Positions 1-12,150 of a DNA stretch of 64,000 nt are shown here, in pieces (positions within the stretch are counted from its first letter, which is position 1; each line of letters begins with the position of its first letter). The notes under the pieces were generated by a model. It saw nothing but the letters and a program-made list of their open reading frames with translations. It was not told where the DNA came from and ran no database searches. A program made the translations under genes and the position numbers. The stretch covers positions 33,947,706-34,011,705 of the forward strand of contig NC_045139.1 of assembly GCF_008831285.2 (NCBI RefSeq), read 5' to 3'. The DNA is from Nymphaea colorata (lineage: Eukaryota; Streptophyta; Magnoliopsida; Nymphaeales; Nymphaeaceae).

Positions 1-334
1 AAGAGTCATAGTGCAGCAATGATTTATGGTGCATTACAATGGATTATGGTGTTTTGAGCGTCACATTTTTAGTTTTTAGTTGTCCAGCAATATTTGCATT
101 CAATGTGTCTCACTCTTTATATATAAGTCTTTGCTTTTGTTCTGCCCCAAGCTAGTGACACTCGACTACTATGGATCGTCCAATGGACTGCCCACATTCA
201 CTTTCATGCGGAAAAAAAAAAAAAACACAAGGATGTTTGATACCTTCCCATCATGAGTACTAAGGGAAGCAGGAGGCGACAACCTCCCCTTGATGGTGGC
301 CATCTGCCTTGCTCCTCTGCTGAAGTTTAAATAT

Positions 335-975
335 AGGGAAGACTCATTTATGGGACCAAGTGGGTTGGGCTGACCACAACTTGCTTCCTTTTTTGCCCTT
401 CCGCAGGCCTATACACCTTGCCTGTATCTGTCTCAGCCCAATCTTAAGAAAAAAAAATGGTCAGTTGGTTAAACCAAAGTCATGATAATCTTTTCCTCAT
501 TAACTATGTTTATTCTTTTAAAGCATGTTTTAATAAGTACATGTGTATATTAAAGGGCATATGCAGTTGCAAGGGTGGTGCCCTATTTGCCACCTAAAAA
601 CTTGGTGAAAAAAGTCAGATCCTTTCTCTATGTTTGCCTTATTTTTTTATGCTTGATATTAATTATATATAAAAACATAAATATTTTTAAGAGAAGCACT
701 CAATTTGTGCTACCCTGCATTTGAGTATCAATAATATGGGCAAGATATGATGTTTAAGTTGAATGGATGCTATTCAAATAATAGAAAGCGACTTGTTTGA
801 ATAACTCTAATAATCAGAATAAATGAGGAAAACATGATCATGAATTTGGTCCAACCAACTGACCACACATTTTTGTTGGGTTTGCACACAGGCACGGTAT
901 ATAGACTTGAGGAAGGGCCAAGAAGGAAGCAAGTGGAGGCCAGCCCAACCCACTTGGTCCGTGCATGACTGTTCC
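335..975. repeat. Inverted repeat pair, ~190-bp arms
   Basis: Sequence around 335-540 reappears in reverse complement around 800-975. The stretch GGGACCAAGTGGGTTGGGCT near 355 matches, inverted, the segment near 935-960, and the GTCAGTTGGTT block near 460 matches, inverted, the block near 850. The arms are diverged by point changes and small indels, with about 260 bp between them. No coding potential is visible. The pair could be an old fold-back element or two copies of one repeat in opposite orientation. Confidence 0.6.
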
Positions 976-1090
976 TCCTATTGGCTCTTATATGTATATA
1001 TACACACGCACACACACAGAAGCAAGTGGAGGCCAGCCCAACCCACTTGGTCCGTGCATGACGTTCCCCCTATTGGCTCTTTTATATATC
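926..1090. repeat. 93-bp tandem duplication
   Basis: The block starting GAAGCAAGTGGAGGCCAGCC at 926 restarts at 1019, a period of 93 bp, with a TA/CA-rich microsatellite at the end of each unit. The units are nearly identical, so the duplication is recent. The small open frames crossing it are chance frames over this repeat. Confidence 0.8.
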
Positions 1091-1129
1091 TATATATATA
1101 CACACACACTCCTATTTTCCTGACAATAA

Positions 1130-1497
1130 CATTGATGAAATTGCAAAATATTTAATAATATGTTAAAAGAAACCTAGGCAAAAAAAACTATTTTCTTCGA
1201 AAGCAACTATAAAAAATTATATGCAAGAAAGGTGTTTTCTTGTCTGACATTTTTTCAAGTAATTGCAATTGTCTTCTTTCTTAAATTCTCATAGGTATAT
1301 AGATGGCAGCCTATGTGAAATGTGGATGGATGACTGAAAAGTAAAAATTTATCACTAAAAAATAGTCGATGGCCACATGAACATCAGCCAAGGTTTATGA
1401 TGCAGCAATTATTACGATGCTTTTAAGAATACATTATGGTGCTTTGAATAATAAATTCTTAATATTTTTTAGCTTTTCGATAATATTAGGAATCCAG

Positions 1498-1533
<36 letters not shown>

Positions 1534-1965
1534 CTTACTCCTATTTTTCTTACAATAACATTGATGAAATGTCAAAATATTTCATAATATGTTAAAAGCA
1601 ACCTAGGCAAAAATAAAATACAATAAAAAAAAATCTTCCTGAACAACTATAAAAAAATCATATGCAAGAAAGTCGTTTTCTCGTCTTTGACATTTTGTCA
1701 AGTAATTGCAATTGTTTCTTCCTTAGCTTCTCATAGGTATACATATGGCAGCTGACATAAAATGTTAATGGATGACTAAAAAGTAAAAAATTATCACTGA
1801 AAAATAGTCGATGGCCACATGAACATCAGCCGAGGTTTATGATGCAGCAGTTATCTACGATGCTTTAAGAATACATTATGGTGCTCTGAATGACAAATCC
1901 TTAATACTTTTAGCTTTTCGATAATATTAGGCATCCAGCGTTTTATATATATATATATATAAAAG
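1130..1965. repeat. Tandem repeat, two ~430-440-bp units
   Basis: A unit running from about 1130 to 1500 (CCTAGGCAAAAA, then a block with ATAGTCGATGGCCACATGAA, then a GATAATATTAGG block, then a TA microsatellite at 1501-1531) recurs from about 1558 to 1965 with the same order of landmarks and another TA run near 1945. A fainter, partial third relative may lie at 1-90. No gene is seen. This is non-coding repeat DNA upstream of the MBD gene. Confidence 0.7.
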
Positions 1966-2541
1966 CATCTTTCACCACATTTGAGAGGTAAGCTCCCCCC
2001 AGGTTTTGCCTGGCGTTCAGACTACTAGTAGACAATATAGATGACACATATAGGTGTTTGTGTCGGTGGGAGGGAGAGAGGGAGAGATGACACCGTTGCT
2101 TCATTGTAATTTTGGTTATAATTCTAAAGAATGAAAAATGCCATCCCTTCGCAAGCTCGATTGTGGTATTTGTGTATCTATTATTTTTGTTGATGACAAA
2201 GCCTAGCTTGTCTCATTAGCAAGCAAGAAAGCATGATTTTTTTTTTCTTGTAACTTGTCAATGATCTTTTGCATTAACTGTTTTTGTACCTTGATATTGC
2301 TTTCATTTGCATCTTGATTTGTGGTAAGACATAAATGGAGCTACATTGATTACAATTCAGTTTGTTCAGGGTTTGTTTTACTGCCTACCATTTGTCCCAT
2401 GGCCAATTAACGGAATGAATAGGAAAACAAGGATCATATATGTATCTGTACATGACTTTGTAGCTTTAGATTAAGATACCTACTGCTTAGCCTTCAAGTT
2501 CCCTCTTTAATTAAGCACAACTTGCGTACATATATTAGCAG

Positions 2542-3078
2542 ATGACTTCCGCCTGGAGACCGCTTCCACCCCAAGATCATGATCATCTACTTGAAAATGC
2601 TGAAGTCGTCGCTCCTTTGAGTGTACAAGTACCGGGAAATGGATCTCACAGTGATGCGGAACAAAGTGTAAGGGGCGAGAGTTCTGCTGGCCATGTGGAT
2701 GACCGTGAGAAAGACTGCTGCTGTCAAACTTCAAGGTGCCGTTGTTCGGCTCGGACAGGCTTGTTTGCAGTTCAATGTTCTGCCTGCTTCAAGTGGAGGC
2801 TTATCCCTTCAAAGCGGGTGTATGAAGATATACGTCAGGCCGTTCTTGTGGACCCCTTTGTGTGTGACAAAGCAAAGAAATGGAACCCACATGTATCGTG
2901 TGCTGTTCCGGATGATATACAGCCAAGCGAGGACATGATTTGGGGGATTGACGACCCAATTGATGCGCCTGAGCCTCCTCCTGGATGGGAGAGGCTGTTG
3001 CGCATTAGGAACCGTTGGTGGGACTACCGATTTGCTGATGTGTATGTCTCTTTTTTGCTTTTCCTGTCTTGTCAATTT

Positions 3079-3111
<33 letters not shown>

Positions 3112-3341
3112 AAGAGAGAAAAGAGGAAAAAAATTTCAGCCATTGATTTTTTAAAATTGGTGACATTAATTTTTTAAAATTGGTGATTGAAAGAAAAATA
3201 AAAAGATAAAATCGTGAATTAATATTATATAACAAAAATACCCTATCCCTATAACCTTTTCTTTCCTTTTTTTGGGATCAAGGGCTAAGAAGGTTTGTTA
3301 TCCATCTAGCATCTATGTATCTACCATATATATATATATAT

Positions 3342-3372
<31 letters not shown>

Positions 3373-4406
3373 TAAATATAGTAACTCTACAATACTCCTA
3401 ATTTTTCGTCATCCATGCCAATGCAATATTTATCCAATACTACATGAAAGCCAAAGCCAAGCCTATATTTTAAGGAGTTGTTTCCAATTTGAAGGGTAGC
3501 TGTCCCAGGATTATTGACCCTTCCGAGGCCAAATCACAAGTTAAAATTCTGAACACAAGTTTGTTCCCCCTTTTTTGGTTCTTCTCTTTTACGTCGTGTT
3601 ACAAATCTCTCTAACTCTTCAATCGTACAGTGCAAAAAGTCGACTCCTGTATCAGACTCTTGTTCAACTGAAGGCTTTAAGCCACCTGTTTAGCTGAGTG
3701 ACTTGAGTTATTGTGGATTGCACAACATAAACTCACTTTGATGTCTTTGCTTCAAATTGATCGCTTCTGCTATCTGATGGTCATTATATATTTTTCTCAA
3801 CTAAAGATTCGCCTTTTTCAGGTTTTATGTTGCACCAAATGGCAAGCGGGTGCGTTCAAAATCGGAGGTTGAAAGGTATATAAACATATATGAATGCTGA
3901 TGTCTTTGAATTGTGTTAAACTGCTACTTAATTTGAGAGAAATTAAATGTTAACATAAATCCTCTCGGTTGTGGTGGTCAACCCATTGGCTACTTTCTCT
4001 CTGTCATCAATACCAAAATGGAAACAACAAATCTTCGTTTCTTGTGCTAGCTTTTGCTTCGTCTTCCTTCAAATCTTGTTAATTTGGTTCTTGTATTATC
4101 TCTATAAATTAAAAGGTCACATAGGCTGCACATGTAAGAAATGCAGCCTTTCTTCTAGGGCAAAATGGGAAGTGAGAAAGGGTGTGCAAGCCATGGTTTG
4201 GGACTACAAATTTAGCCACATATAGACGGAGCTCTTGCTGGAAGAGTTAGAAAATACTAAAGTTTAGAATTCATCTGTTCATTTTCTCTTTGTGCTATGT
4301 GTGTTTCTATATCAGGTTTTTCACCGAAAACCCAGAATATGTTCGTGAGGGTGTACATATCAACCAATTCTCCTTTTATGCCCCAAAGCCACAACTGAAC
4401 AGGTGA
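2542..4406 (+). CDS. CW-type zinc finger / methyl-CpG-binding-domain protein (plant MBD family)
   Basis: Three exons are inferred: 2542-3041, 3822-3875 and 4316-4406, giving about 214 residues. Splice sites are canonical (GTATGT and GTATAT donors, CAG acceptors) and all joins keep frame. A CW zinc finger lies at about residues 77-135, with Cys79, Cys82, Cys108 and Cys120 and the Trp of KWR at 85. An MBD-like fold follows at about 143-213, from PPPGWERLLRIR across both introns to EGVHINQFSF. Plant proteins of this layout (the Arabidopsis MBD1/2/4/12 group, from memory) are nuclear; CW domains bind methylated histone H3K4, and not all plant MBDs bind methyl-CpG. Intron 1 holds TA and GA microsatellites. 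The frame ends at a TGA directly after APKPQLNR, overlapping a good GTGAGA donor at 4404. The true gene may therefore splice on to a further exon encoding the short C-terminal tail seen in relatives; I found none. The region upstream of residue 70 is low in recognisable features. Confidence 0.82.
3081..3372. repeat. TA and GA microsatellites in intron 1 of the MBD gene
   Basis: A (TA)n run occupies 3081-3109, and a TA run followed by a GA-rich run occupies about 3328-3372. Both lie inside the intron between the first two MBD exons. Confidence 0.9.
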
Positions 4407-5904
4407 GAAGCCATGAATAATTTGTGGCACAGCCACAATGGAAATGAAGAAAAAAGAAAAAGAGGAAAAGCAGCGGCAGTTGTGTGGAGCAATGAAGGTT
4501 GAATCAATCGTCTCAGAATCATGCTATTAACTTTTCAAAGAACTTTTTGGCGCCTCAGAAGCGCAGCTCTATTTATAAGAACTTCTTTTTATTTTATTCT
4601 AGAAATACACTTCTGTTTGCATACAGTTGTGGTTTCTACATTCCATCGTGAAAGTTAGTTTTGTTTGAAAACGAATTATGTTAAATTGCATGACCAATGA
4701 CGTGAGTTAGTTTTCCGAAAAGAAGCAGTTTTCATTGTGTCCATGGCTTAGATACTACCAAAAAGAAATTCTGTGGATTGAAAAAGATAATGCTAGCCGT
4801 AGTTTCACTGACACGAATACTAACGTGTAGACAAATGTAGAAACATTGGATTCCTACTAAACACTTCGCTTCTTAGCCCTACCAGACTACTCATTCAAGG
4901 CAAAGGTAGTGGGGCTGCCGAGTCATATCATATCATACTAAGTAAAAGATGGTTAGATTCCCGCCGCAAGTTTGTAGTATAGAAGGATTATGTGGAGCCC
5001 GTATTCTTACAACTTGTTAAACTATTGTCAATGATTAATAGGCAAAAGCTATGCATGCATGGAGAAGTGCTCTTCTATTCTTGATAAAGTATTTGGATTG
5101 ACATTAAGTGTGGAAAATGAACCAAACGAGAATATGAAGAGGAGAAAACATAATTTTAATCCTTATTATAAAACTTGACATAAATCAAGAAAAATGTTCG
5201 TCCCAGCCACACATAGATACTGATTTCGATTCGACCTAATAGATGATTCAAATTGAATGATAGTACTGACCCTATAGGCTGAAGAGACCCTACAAGATTA
5301 CATTGAAAAGAAAAATTCTTGATGATTTTGACAAAGGAAAACAAAAACAAAAAAATTTGAAAATTTATCCAGTTTGTTATGAAAATTTGGAACATAATGT
5401 TGATAAAAAGCGATGTGAAAAGATAAACATGTAGCCAAACAAAACACACAAAATGCTTCAAACAGCTCCCCCTAGTGACACGGCTATCATGCAAATATTT
5501 GAAAATGGCTTGGTCACCTAGTAACTGAATATCTGGGATTTGAGATCATCAACTGTTCTATAAACTAGATGTGCCCATATACTTGGATTAGAAGTTCAGA
5601 GTACGTAACATAGACTCCTCCAAATGGTTCTAAGGGCAGAGGGCCATCCATTTCTTTAATCACTCATGAATATAGCAAGTTAATGCCTCAGTACGGGTGA
5701 GGGGAGGGCCAATAACTGTCTCCAGTAGGTTGGTTCAGTCGTTGAACCACCATGAGCTAATGCGCATAGAGAGCATTCTGCGACGTGATAATGGGGACAA
5801 ATGGATGAGGGAAATTTTAAAACATGCAAACAGTTGGATCTGATGCAATGAGGCCTAATATGGAAGTTAAAATCAAAATGAAAAGCAAACATTGTTTTCA
5901 AATT
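4407..5904. other. Spacer downstream of the MBD gene
   Basis: AT-rich sequence. The small open frames here have no family resemblance that I recognise, and no tRNA or repeat structure stands out. It ends where the duplicated segment (copy A) begins. Confidence 0.6.
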
Positions 5905-6719
5905 TTTTTGCTATCCATGGGTAATTTGGTTTTCTACTGAGGATCAAAATTGCAACAATCTTAAGCCATTTTGAGATACACAAATGTGATTTTTCTAACC
6001 CTTTAGAATGATATACTTGTAAGAAAAATTACTGCAGTTAGGAGAGCTCGATAATTTGGCTGTTTACCTAGTACAAGATTTGATTGTCCAACTAAAGTGC
6101 ACACCTAAGATGCACACACAAAGAAACATATAGATTTACTTGTTCACTTCTTGAGAACCATGGAAAGGAGATTCAACGTACTGGGAGAAGCTTTAGCTTA
6201 TCTAGCAATCACTTGCAGCTCTCTTTTTTCCATTGATTTCATGTGTACATCTCTAGACAAAAATTTTAACTTCAACTTAGTTTATGGTTTTGGGGTGATT
6301 TAGCTGCGAGTTATGATTTGTCCAATCTAGTGATGCGACTCAATACCGTTTTATGAATCATTTCATTATCAGTGGCTGAGGGATTGTTATAAAAAAATTT
6401 GAGCTTTTTGTTGCTTGTCTATGCATGGGTGTTATGAATGATTATGCTCTCAGTGACTAAGGGATGTTATCAAGAAATTGAGCTTTATCTTGCTTGTCTA
6501 TGCATGGGAAATTTGAACAAATGATGTCCTTGCTTCTTCCTGCATGATTCTTATGACTTCTTCATAGAAGTCCTCATTTTGGTAGGGCCATTAAGCAAGA
6601 ACCTTTTGATTACATTGTGTTTACTTTTCAATTTGTAGGACCTATTTTATTGTTCTTCATTTAGTTAAATTTCACAATACAATATGTCTTATTGGATTGC
6701 ATTTGTTTGAATTGCTTAG

Positions 6720-7115
6720 GCTACAAGGAATCCATTGCGTTCAAGTGCCAACCGCTCGAGGTCACACGATTTTGTGGACCCCATCCTTATGATAATGTGG
6801 AATCTTCTAGAGGCACTTCCAACTCCACAAATGTTTGTCCAATTCAGGCATGTCCAACTCAAAATTTCTATGAATATGTTCTGTCATCACTTGTTCCATG
6901 TTCCTGTGCTACTCCTATTAACGTTGTACATCCTTTGAAAAGCCCTAGCATCTCTATGTTTATGCTTTCATGCTTTTATAATTATCTCATGTCTGGCCTT
7001 GGTTTGGATCTTGATGTGATGCTGGCCTCAATTGCTGCTCTAGTTGTAGTTTCTTCTCTCATTGAAGAAAGCATACTAAAGAATACAGTAAAATTGACAA
7101 AAGACATCCGAGTAA
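6720..7115 (+). pseudogene. LRR receptor-like kinase ectodomain exon, decayed (copy A)
   Basis: After an AG acceptor, the reading runs LQG and then, in a shifted frame, through CQPLEVTRFCGP and CPTQNFYEYVLSSLVPC to PLKSPSISMF and a SGLGLDLD-like stretch. This matches the membrane-proximal part of plant LRR receptor kinases of the VIII-1 type, which have a CG..., CPPxYEY..SPxPCxCAAPL.VGYRLKSPGxSxF pattern (family pattern from memory). It is a fragment: the leucine-rich repeats and the kinase domain are missing, the frame breaks just after the acceptor, and family residues have changed (for example CAAP to CATP). The piece near 7027-7110 may be juxtamembrane or intron. The same exon recurs in copies B and C. 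Confidence 0.7.
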
Positions 7116-8045
7116 GTACCCTTGTTGTTGTTTATGCATTTGCATGTGTAAATGGTTTTTTAGTGTTAAGGACTTAAAGATGCACATAATTAGTTTGACT
7201 TGGAGATGTTTCCTTTTTTCCTTTTTCAATGCTAAAAAATGAGTTGATTGTAGAAGCATTAGCTTCGGTTATTCACATGTAAGCCGATTAGTGGGTCAAG
7301 GTCTAAATTGATTTAAGTTCCATGTGGAAAACTAATTAATTAGTTATCAACAACAACATTGTGATTCTTGGGGTCATTTAGGGCATTGGATTTTGTATCA
7401 TAAAAATGAGACCTTAGCTTTTGATGCCTCCTATTTTAGCTACTAATGTTTTATCCCTCTTTCTCAACTTTTAGTTGTTTTTGATAAAAGAACTTAACCC
7501 AAACCATTTGTGGAACTTTCAATCAGTTGAAGACCCAACTTTTATGGGAAGTCATCACCCTTAAACCAACCTTTTGTATAGAAGACCCTACTTTTATGGG
7601 AGAGTTGGTGAAGTTCGTTCTTTTAACCAGCCAAGTTTTACATTCACCCATCTCTTTAGGGAGTCTAGTTCCTTGCTCCTGGTGACATACCATTTGATGT
7701 CAAGAACTTTTGTAAAAGAGAAACTTTTCAGTTTTGCTTAAAAACATTTTGAAAGTGTTTTCTCACACAATGATGTGCCTTGATTTATTTTTAGTGTCTT
7801 TCTAAGTGTAAGGTGGAAATTTCAAGTTCTTGTTGTCCATCAATGGAAGAGGAAAATTGAGAAAAATCCTGGATATGAGCAGTGAAGAAAAATCCTATGA
7901 AGTTGAGAAAGACAAGACTAGGAAATGCTATTGACTCTGGCAATCAAGCGTCTGCAAGGATTTAGCAGGATAATTTCTTGAGGGAGAAGCCAATATGCTC
8001 TGTAAGATCTTGGCAGGTAGTAAAATGAGAGTTGAGAGATGGGCT

Positions 8046-8435
8046 CGGGGCTTGTGTAGTCGTTCCTCTGAGTCAGTAATCGAGAGTACCGGGTAGGCAT
8101 AAAGGTGATTTATGTCTATTTCGCGAAGATAATGACTTACGAACTTTTGGCTCGTTGAAAACCCGTAAGGTGAAGCGGGTTGGACACGTGACAAAGCTAC
8201 ACATAACCACTAAAGCGGTGGGGCTTCGTAGTAGCCTTCGGGGCTTGTGTAGTCGTTCCTCTGAGTCAGTAATCGAGAGTACCGGGTAGGCATAAAGGTG
8301 ATTTATGTCTATTTCGTGAAAATAATGACTTACGAACTTTTGGCTCGTTGAAAACCCGTAAGGTGAAGCGGGTTGGACACGTGACAAAGCTACACATAAC
8401 CACTAAAGCGGTGGAGCTTCGTAGTAGCCTTTGGG
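8046..8435. repeat. 193-bp tandem duplication inside copy A
   Basis: The block beginning CGGGGCTTGTGTAGTCG at 8046 starts again at 8239, a period of 193 bp, with few differences between units. Copy C has only one unit (about 35440-35640), so the duplication arose in copy A after A and C separated, or one unit was lost from C. The overlapping minus-strand open frames are repeats of each other and show no known domain. Confidence 0.88.
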
Positions 8436-9644
8436 GTGGTGAGGTATTCCCTCAAAGGTGAAGGTCAGCCTAAAAAAAAATATCAAACACAGGAAAAAAA
8501 TCAAAAGGAAAAAAGCCGAATGCAAAAGAAGAAAAAAAAGCAAAAGCTACCTGCCAAGAGTTGAATGACATGAAGGCTGAACTCACAAGAATTGAATGTG
8601 ACAATCTCTCGTGGATGTATGATTTTAGGGTCATTATCTGCTCCTTTTTTTTTATTATCTAGGATGCTGAGGACGATTCCTTTATGTTCATATTTTGGAA
8701 ATTGAAAGACATTCCCTCTAAAGATTCGACAACATTGATGCGAAATAAGACCTAATGCTTGTATGGTACTATAGGTAAATTAAGGTTATATTATTTGCAC
8801 AACACGAGCACTCAAGCTTATGAGTTGAATTGATCATTTTTGAACTATTTCAAAATTCAAAGTAAAAACTTGACGTCTCTCGTATGTTTCCAGGCTTCCT
8901 AGGCATAGGAGGAACTAACCACTCTCCCTTTGGTCTTGAAAATGTTTGCCCATTTCATTACCAAATTGCTAGTCCTTCCATGAAATAGATGAAACCCCTC
9001 AAACCTAGTCCAACCATGTTGAGCGTGATGAATTGTCCATCATTTCCTTTTGTCTTCTAAGAGGTAGACCATTTGGGACAAGTAATTAAAGCTCACTCAT
9101 TATTCCATCTTAATTGCATAACCCAAACTTAGGGTATTTCTTTTCAAAAGCACTAGGTGAAATTTTTGAAAAGTTCTATCGAAGCTGCATATTTGTATGT
9201 CCTTGGCTTCACCTAATCTTGTTTTTGTGAGTTGTATAAATTTAATCTATTTCATCTTTATTTTTAGTTTCATTCTAGTTGTAGTTAATATCTTTTATGT
9301 ATTATAGTTCTGTAATAAAAGGATCAGCCGAGGCCTTCAGCCCTTTGAATTCTTAAATGTTTCAATACTTCTTTAGAAATGGTTTATGCCCCTTCCTTTT
9401 TTCCCCACTTTACTAATTTCTGGCTCCACCCATGTCTGTATCCATGCATTTTTATGTCATCAATCTGGGGCTTGAATTTTTTTTTATTCCTCTAGCACTT
9501 CGGTGGTCCCTTTATTTTAATTTACATGTGACTGGACATGATCCTAAATTGTCTGCTGGTTGTCTTTTATTTCCAAGAGGCCTCTACTTGGTGGAGGCTT
9601 GGTTTCTCGTTTTGCATTTGAGAGTGACTACATAAATTTTGTAT

Positions 9645-11454
9645 GAGGTGAATGGTTCCAACTTGGTGTATTTAGACAATGCACCTACATCTCAAAAGCC
9701 ATATGCTGTTTCGGATGTTCTCTGTGATTATGTGAGGGCTACAGCTCAAATGTTCACCACGATATTCATTACTTGGGGTATCCCAACCTAACACCCCCAT
9801 ACCTACCCTTCTCTCTCTCTCTCTCCATTGTCTTGATTGCTTGCTCACTCACATTCATGTTCACAGTAGGACACCCACAATGGTCCACTCTTCAGTTAAT
9901 TAGTTTTATTGGCCTGTTTGCAAAGGAGACAAGAATAGAAAATTCCTTGTTCTATAATTCTATGTTTCTGTATATCAATTATCAAGAAAGGAACACAAGT
10001 TGTAGTTCATTGGGTGCATGATAAATCATTTGATTTAATCTTTTTTCAATAATTTTGTATTGTGCATTATTTCATTGTTTTATTATTTGTGTATTTGAAA
10101 AGACCCTGGAACCTCAGTGTCGCCTACCTTTTTTCATTGTTTCTAGTAGCAGCAGTCCGACCCATGTAAGTGCTTAATGTCCTGTACACTCATTCATATT
10201 AATAATTTTCTATAATTAATATGTTACAAGTGAAATCATTGGCTAATACTGTTGAGCTATCTTGTCTATGTCAGGTGTAGTGGACTATGTCGAGAATATA
10301 ATCAGGGTCTCCATCAGATCTCAACAACCTGGAATATCTGCCACATCCCTGACTGTGCCTTTTATAATCAGGCTGATAAAGCATCTATATAAGCATATTG
10401 TGTCATTATTTATTGAAGTTCTGCATATGTTGACAGACAACCATTGATTGAAGCATGAAATTAAAGTGGAGTCTTCATCTCTTTCCATGGAAAGAGATAT
10501 GGATTGAGTTCAATAATTTTGTGTTTGTGGATCAGGTCACTAGGAGTCATCCATTACCCTCTGACAACCATGACAGGTCAACCACCACTCTGGCCATCTA
10601 GAATCTGCAATACAGCATCTGACGCAATGGTGTTGTTAGTAGATCTCTCTTTGAAACCCAATATGATTTTGCATGGCCTACAATGCTAGCTCTGTTGTCA
10701 ATTTTCTGGATTTTTCAAAATGATTATCAGTGTGACTGCATGCATCCTCAGGAATAGATGCACGAATTTGTACTTCTTGCAAAGCTCTTAGATTTTTCTA
10801 TTGTTTTCAATTATATTCAGATATATTTTATGTGCGTTATGGATAAATTTGTGACCCTCAAACTGAAGCAGCTTTGTGGCTTTTAAGTTCATTCATATTG
10901 ATGCATGTAGTTCTGCATAGTGAACAGTAGACTATTGCTACTTATTTCTGCTGGTATTCCTCAAACTGAAGCAGCTTTCTGCTTTTAAGTTCATTCATAT
11001 TGATGCATGTAGTTCTGCATAGTGGGCAGTAGACTATTGCTACTTATTTCTGCCGGTATTCTTTTTTTTTTCATGTACTTAACACAATGCTTTGTTCAAT
11101 GCTCAAGTCGTTGATTGGTTGGCTGGAGGGTTATGGATTAGCCCCATTTATTACTTTCGTGTTTTGTTTGTCTATCATTGTTCATAGATAAAGTTACTGT
11201 TGTCTTTGTAACTAATAGAAGTTTCCTTTTGAGCAATGTTATGCTGATAGATTTGTGGTTTGTCAGTTCCTATTAATTCAGTGCAAAAGCCACCGATGCT
11301 TTTGAGTCGGCAAGGAAGAAAATATCAGTTTCCATTAATGGTTCATGATGGTTCAAAACCTAAAGAAATTGTTGTATTCACAAGAAATGCCACGGAGGCC
11401 ATCAATCTGGTAGCATATTCTTGGGGCCTTGCCAACCTTAAAGCTGGAGATGAT
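9645..11454 (+). pseudogene. Plastid cysteine desulfurase (NFS2/SufS type) exon fragments, copy A
   Basis: Two exon remnants. The first (9645-9778) reads EVNGSNLVYLDNAPTSQKP, then SNVHHDIHYL after a frame change; the family has LVYLDNAATSQKP and NVHRGIHYLS. The second (11282-11454, after a CAG acceptor) reads [19 protein letters not shown], stops, and resumes in another frame as [20 protein letters not shown] and [11 protein letters not shown]. In living plants this PLP enzyme releases sulfur from cysteine for plastid Fe-S clusters. Here the PLP-lysine region and the active-site cysteine region are absent, the Asn-Ala-Ala motif has changed to NAP, and frames are broken. Intron-like DNA separates the exons, so this is a duplicated fragment and not a processed copy. 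Confidence 0.8.
10262..10690 (+). other. Unrecognised exon-like pieces between the desulfurase fragments (copy A)
   Basis: After a CAG at about 10275, one frame reads CREYNQGLHQISTTWNICHI and continues for about ten residues; near 10530-10600 another reads VTRSHPLPSDNHDRSTTTLA. Both are conserved as DNA in copy C (37605-37700 and 37850-37920), but so is the surrounding non-coding sequence. I do not recognise a family. They may be exons of a third gene or chance frames. Confidence 0.3.
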
Positions 11455-12150
11455 ATCATGCCTCGTTTCCCTATGTTCACTTGCAAACTTTTCTGTTGAT
11501 ACGTGCAATAACTTGGATTGTAGATGCCAACCACTTGGTGAGTTGTAGGAAGAGGTAAATTTACAAACTGTCGAAGACCCTGAATCAAGTATGGTCCTTT
11601 TTCATTTGCTCTCTTTGTCTTAGTGTATGTGATCCTTGTAAGGAACAACGTCGTGGAGACTCAAGCTACTGTGAAAGTAAACTCCATCTAAGGCACATGT
11701 GGAAATAAGATTAAATGTGAGGTCGTTTGTGGGATAAGCTGAAATTTCCATTTCGGTTGGACAAAATTTCAGATCTTTTTTTTTGGGTCTGACCTAATCC
11801 GCTAGGATCCGATTCTTACGGCCTTGAACTTCCCTGATGCGGAGATGACACGGGCAGTCTAGTGCAAACAAGTAGAGTCGCCGCTCTCCTATCTAAATAA
11901 CAAGGTTACCTTCTTCAGGTGGGACTATTGAGGCTTTCAACCTTTGAATAGAAAAGAGTCTAGAAGTTCATTCAATCCGCACTTGAGTTCCTTGGTTTTT
12001 TATATAATTGAAATTAGAACTTTGGATGTTCATGTACGGTGAAAGGCAGTAGTTGCTACCTTGAAATGGGGGTTGAAGGACGAAAATCCTTGCAAAGAGG
12101 ATCACGTTTCTGAGTACATGTTCTTGTTAGCAGAAGACCAATCCACGCTT

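Larger units (their letters stand above)
5905..11770 (+). repeat. Segmental duplication, copy A
   Basis: From TTTTTTTGCTATCCATGGG near 5905 onward, this region aligns in the same order and orientation with 33306-38960 (copy C) over nearly its whole length, with small indels. It carries a decayed receptor-kinase exon (6720 on), a 193-bp tandem pair (8046-8430), unrecognised exon-like pieces and two NFS2/SufS exons (9645-9778 and 11282-11454). Intron-like sequence and splice-like junctions are kept, so it was copied as DNA and not through mRNA. Copy A lacks the upstream receptor-kinase exons found next to copy C. Confidence 0.85.
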
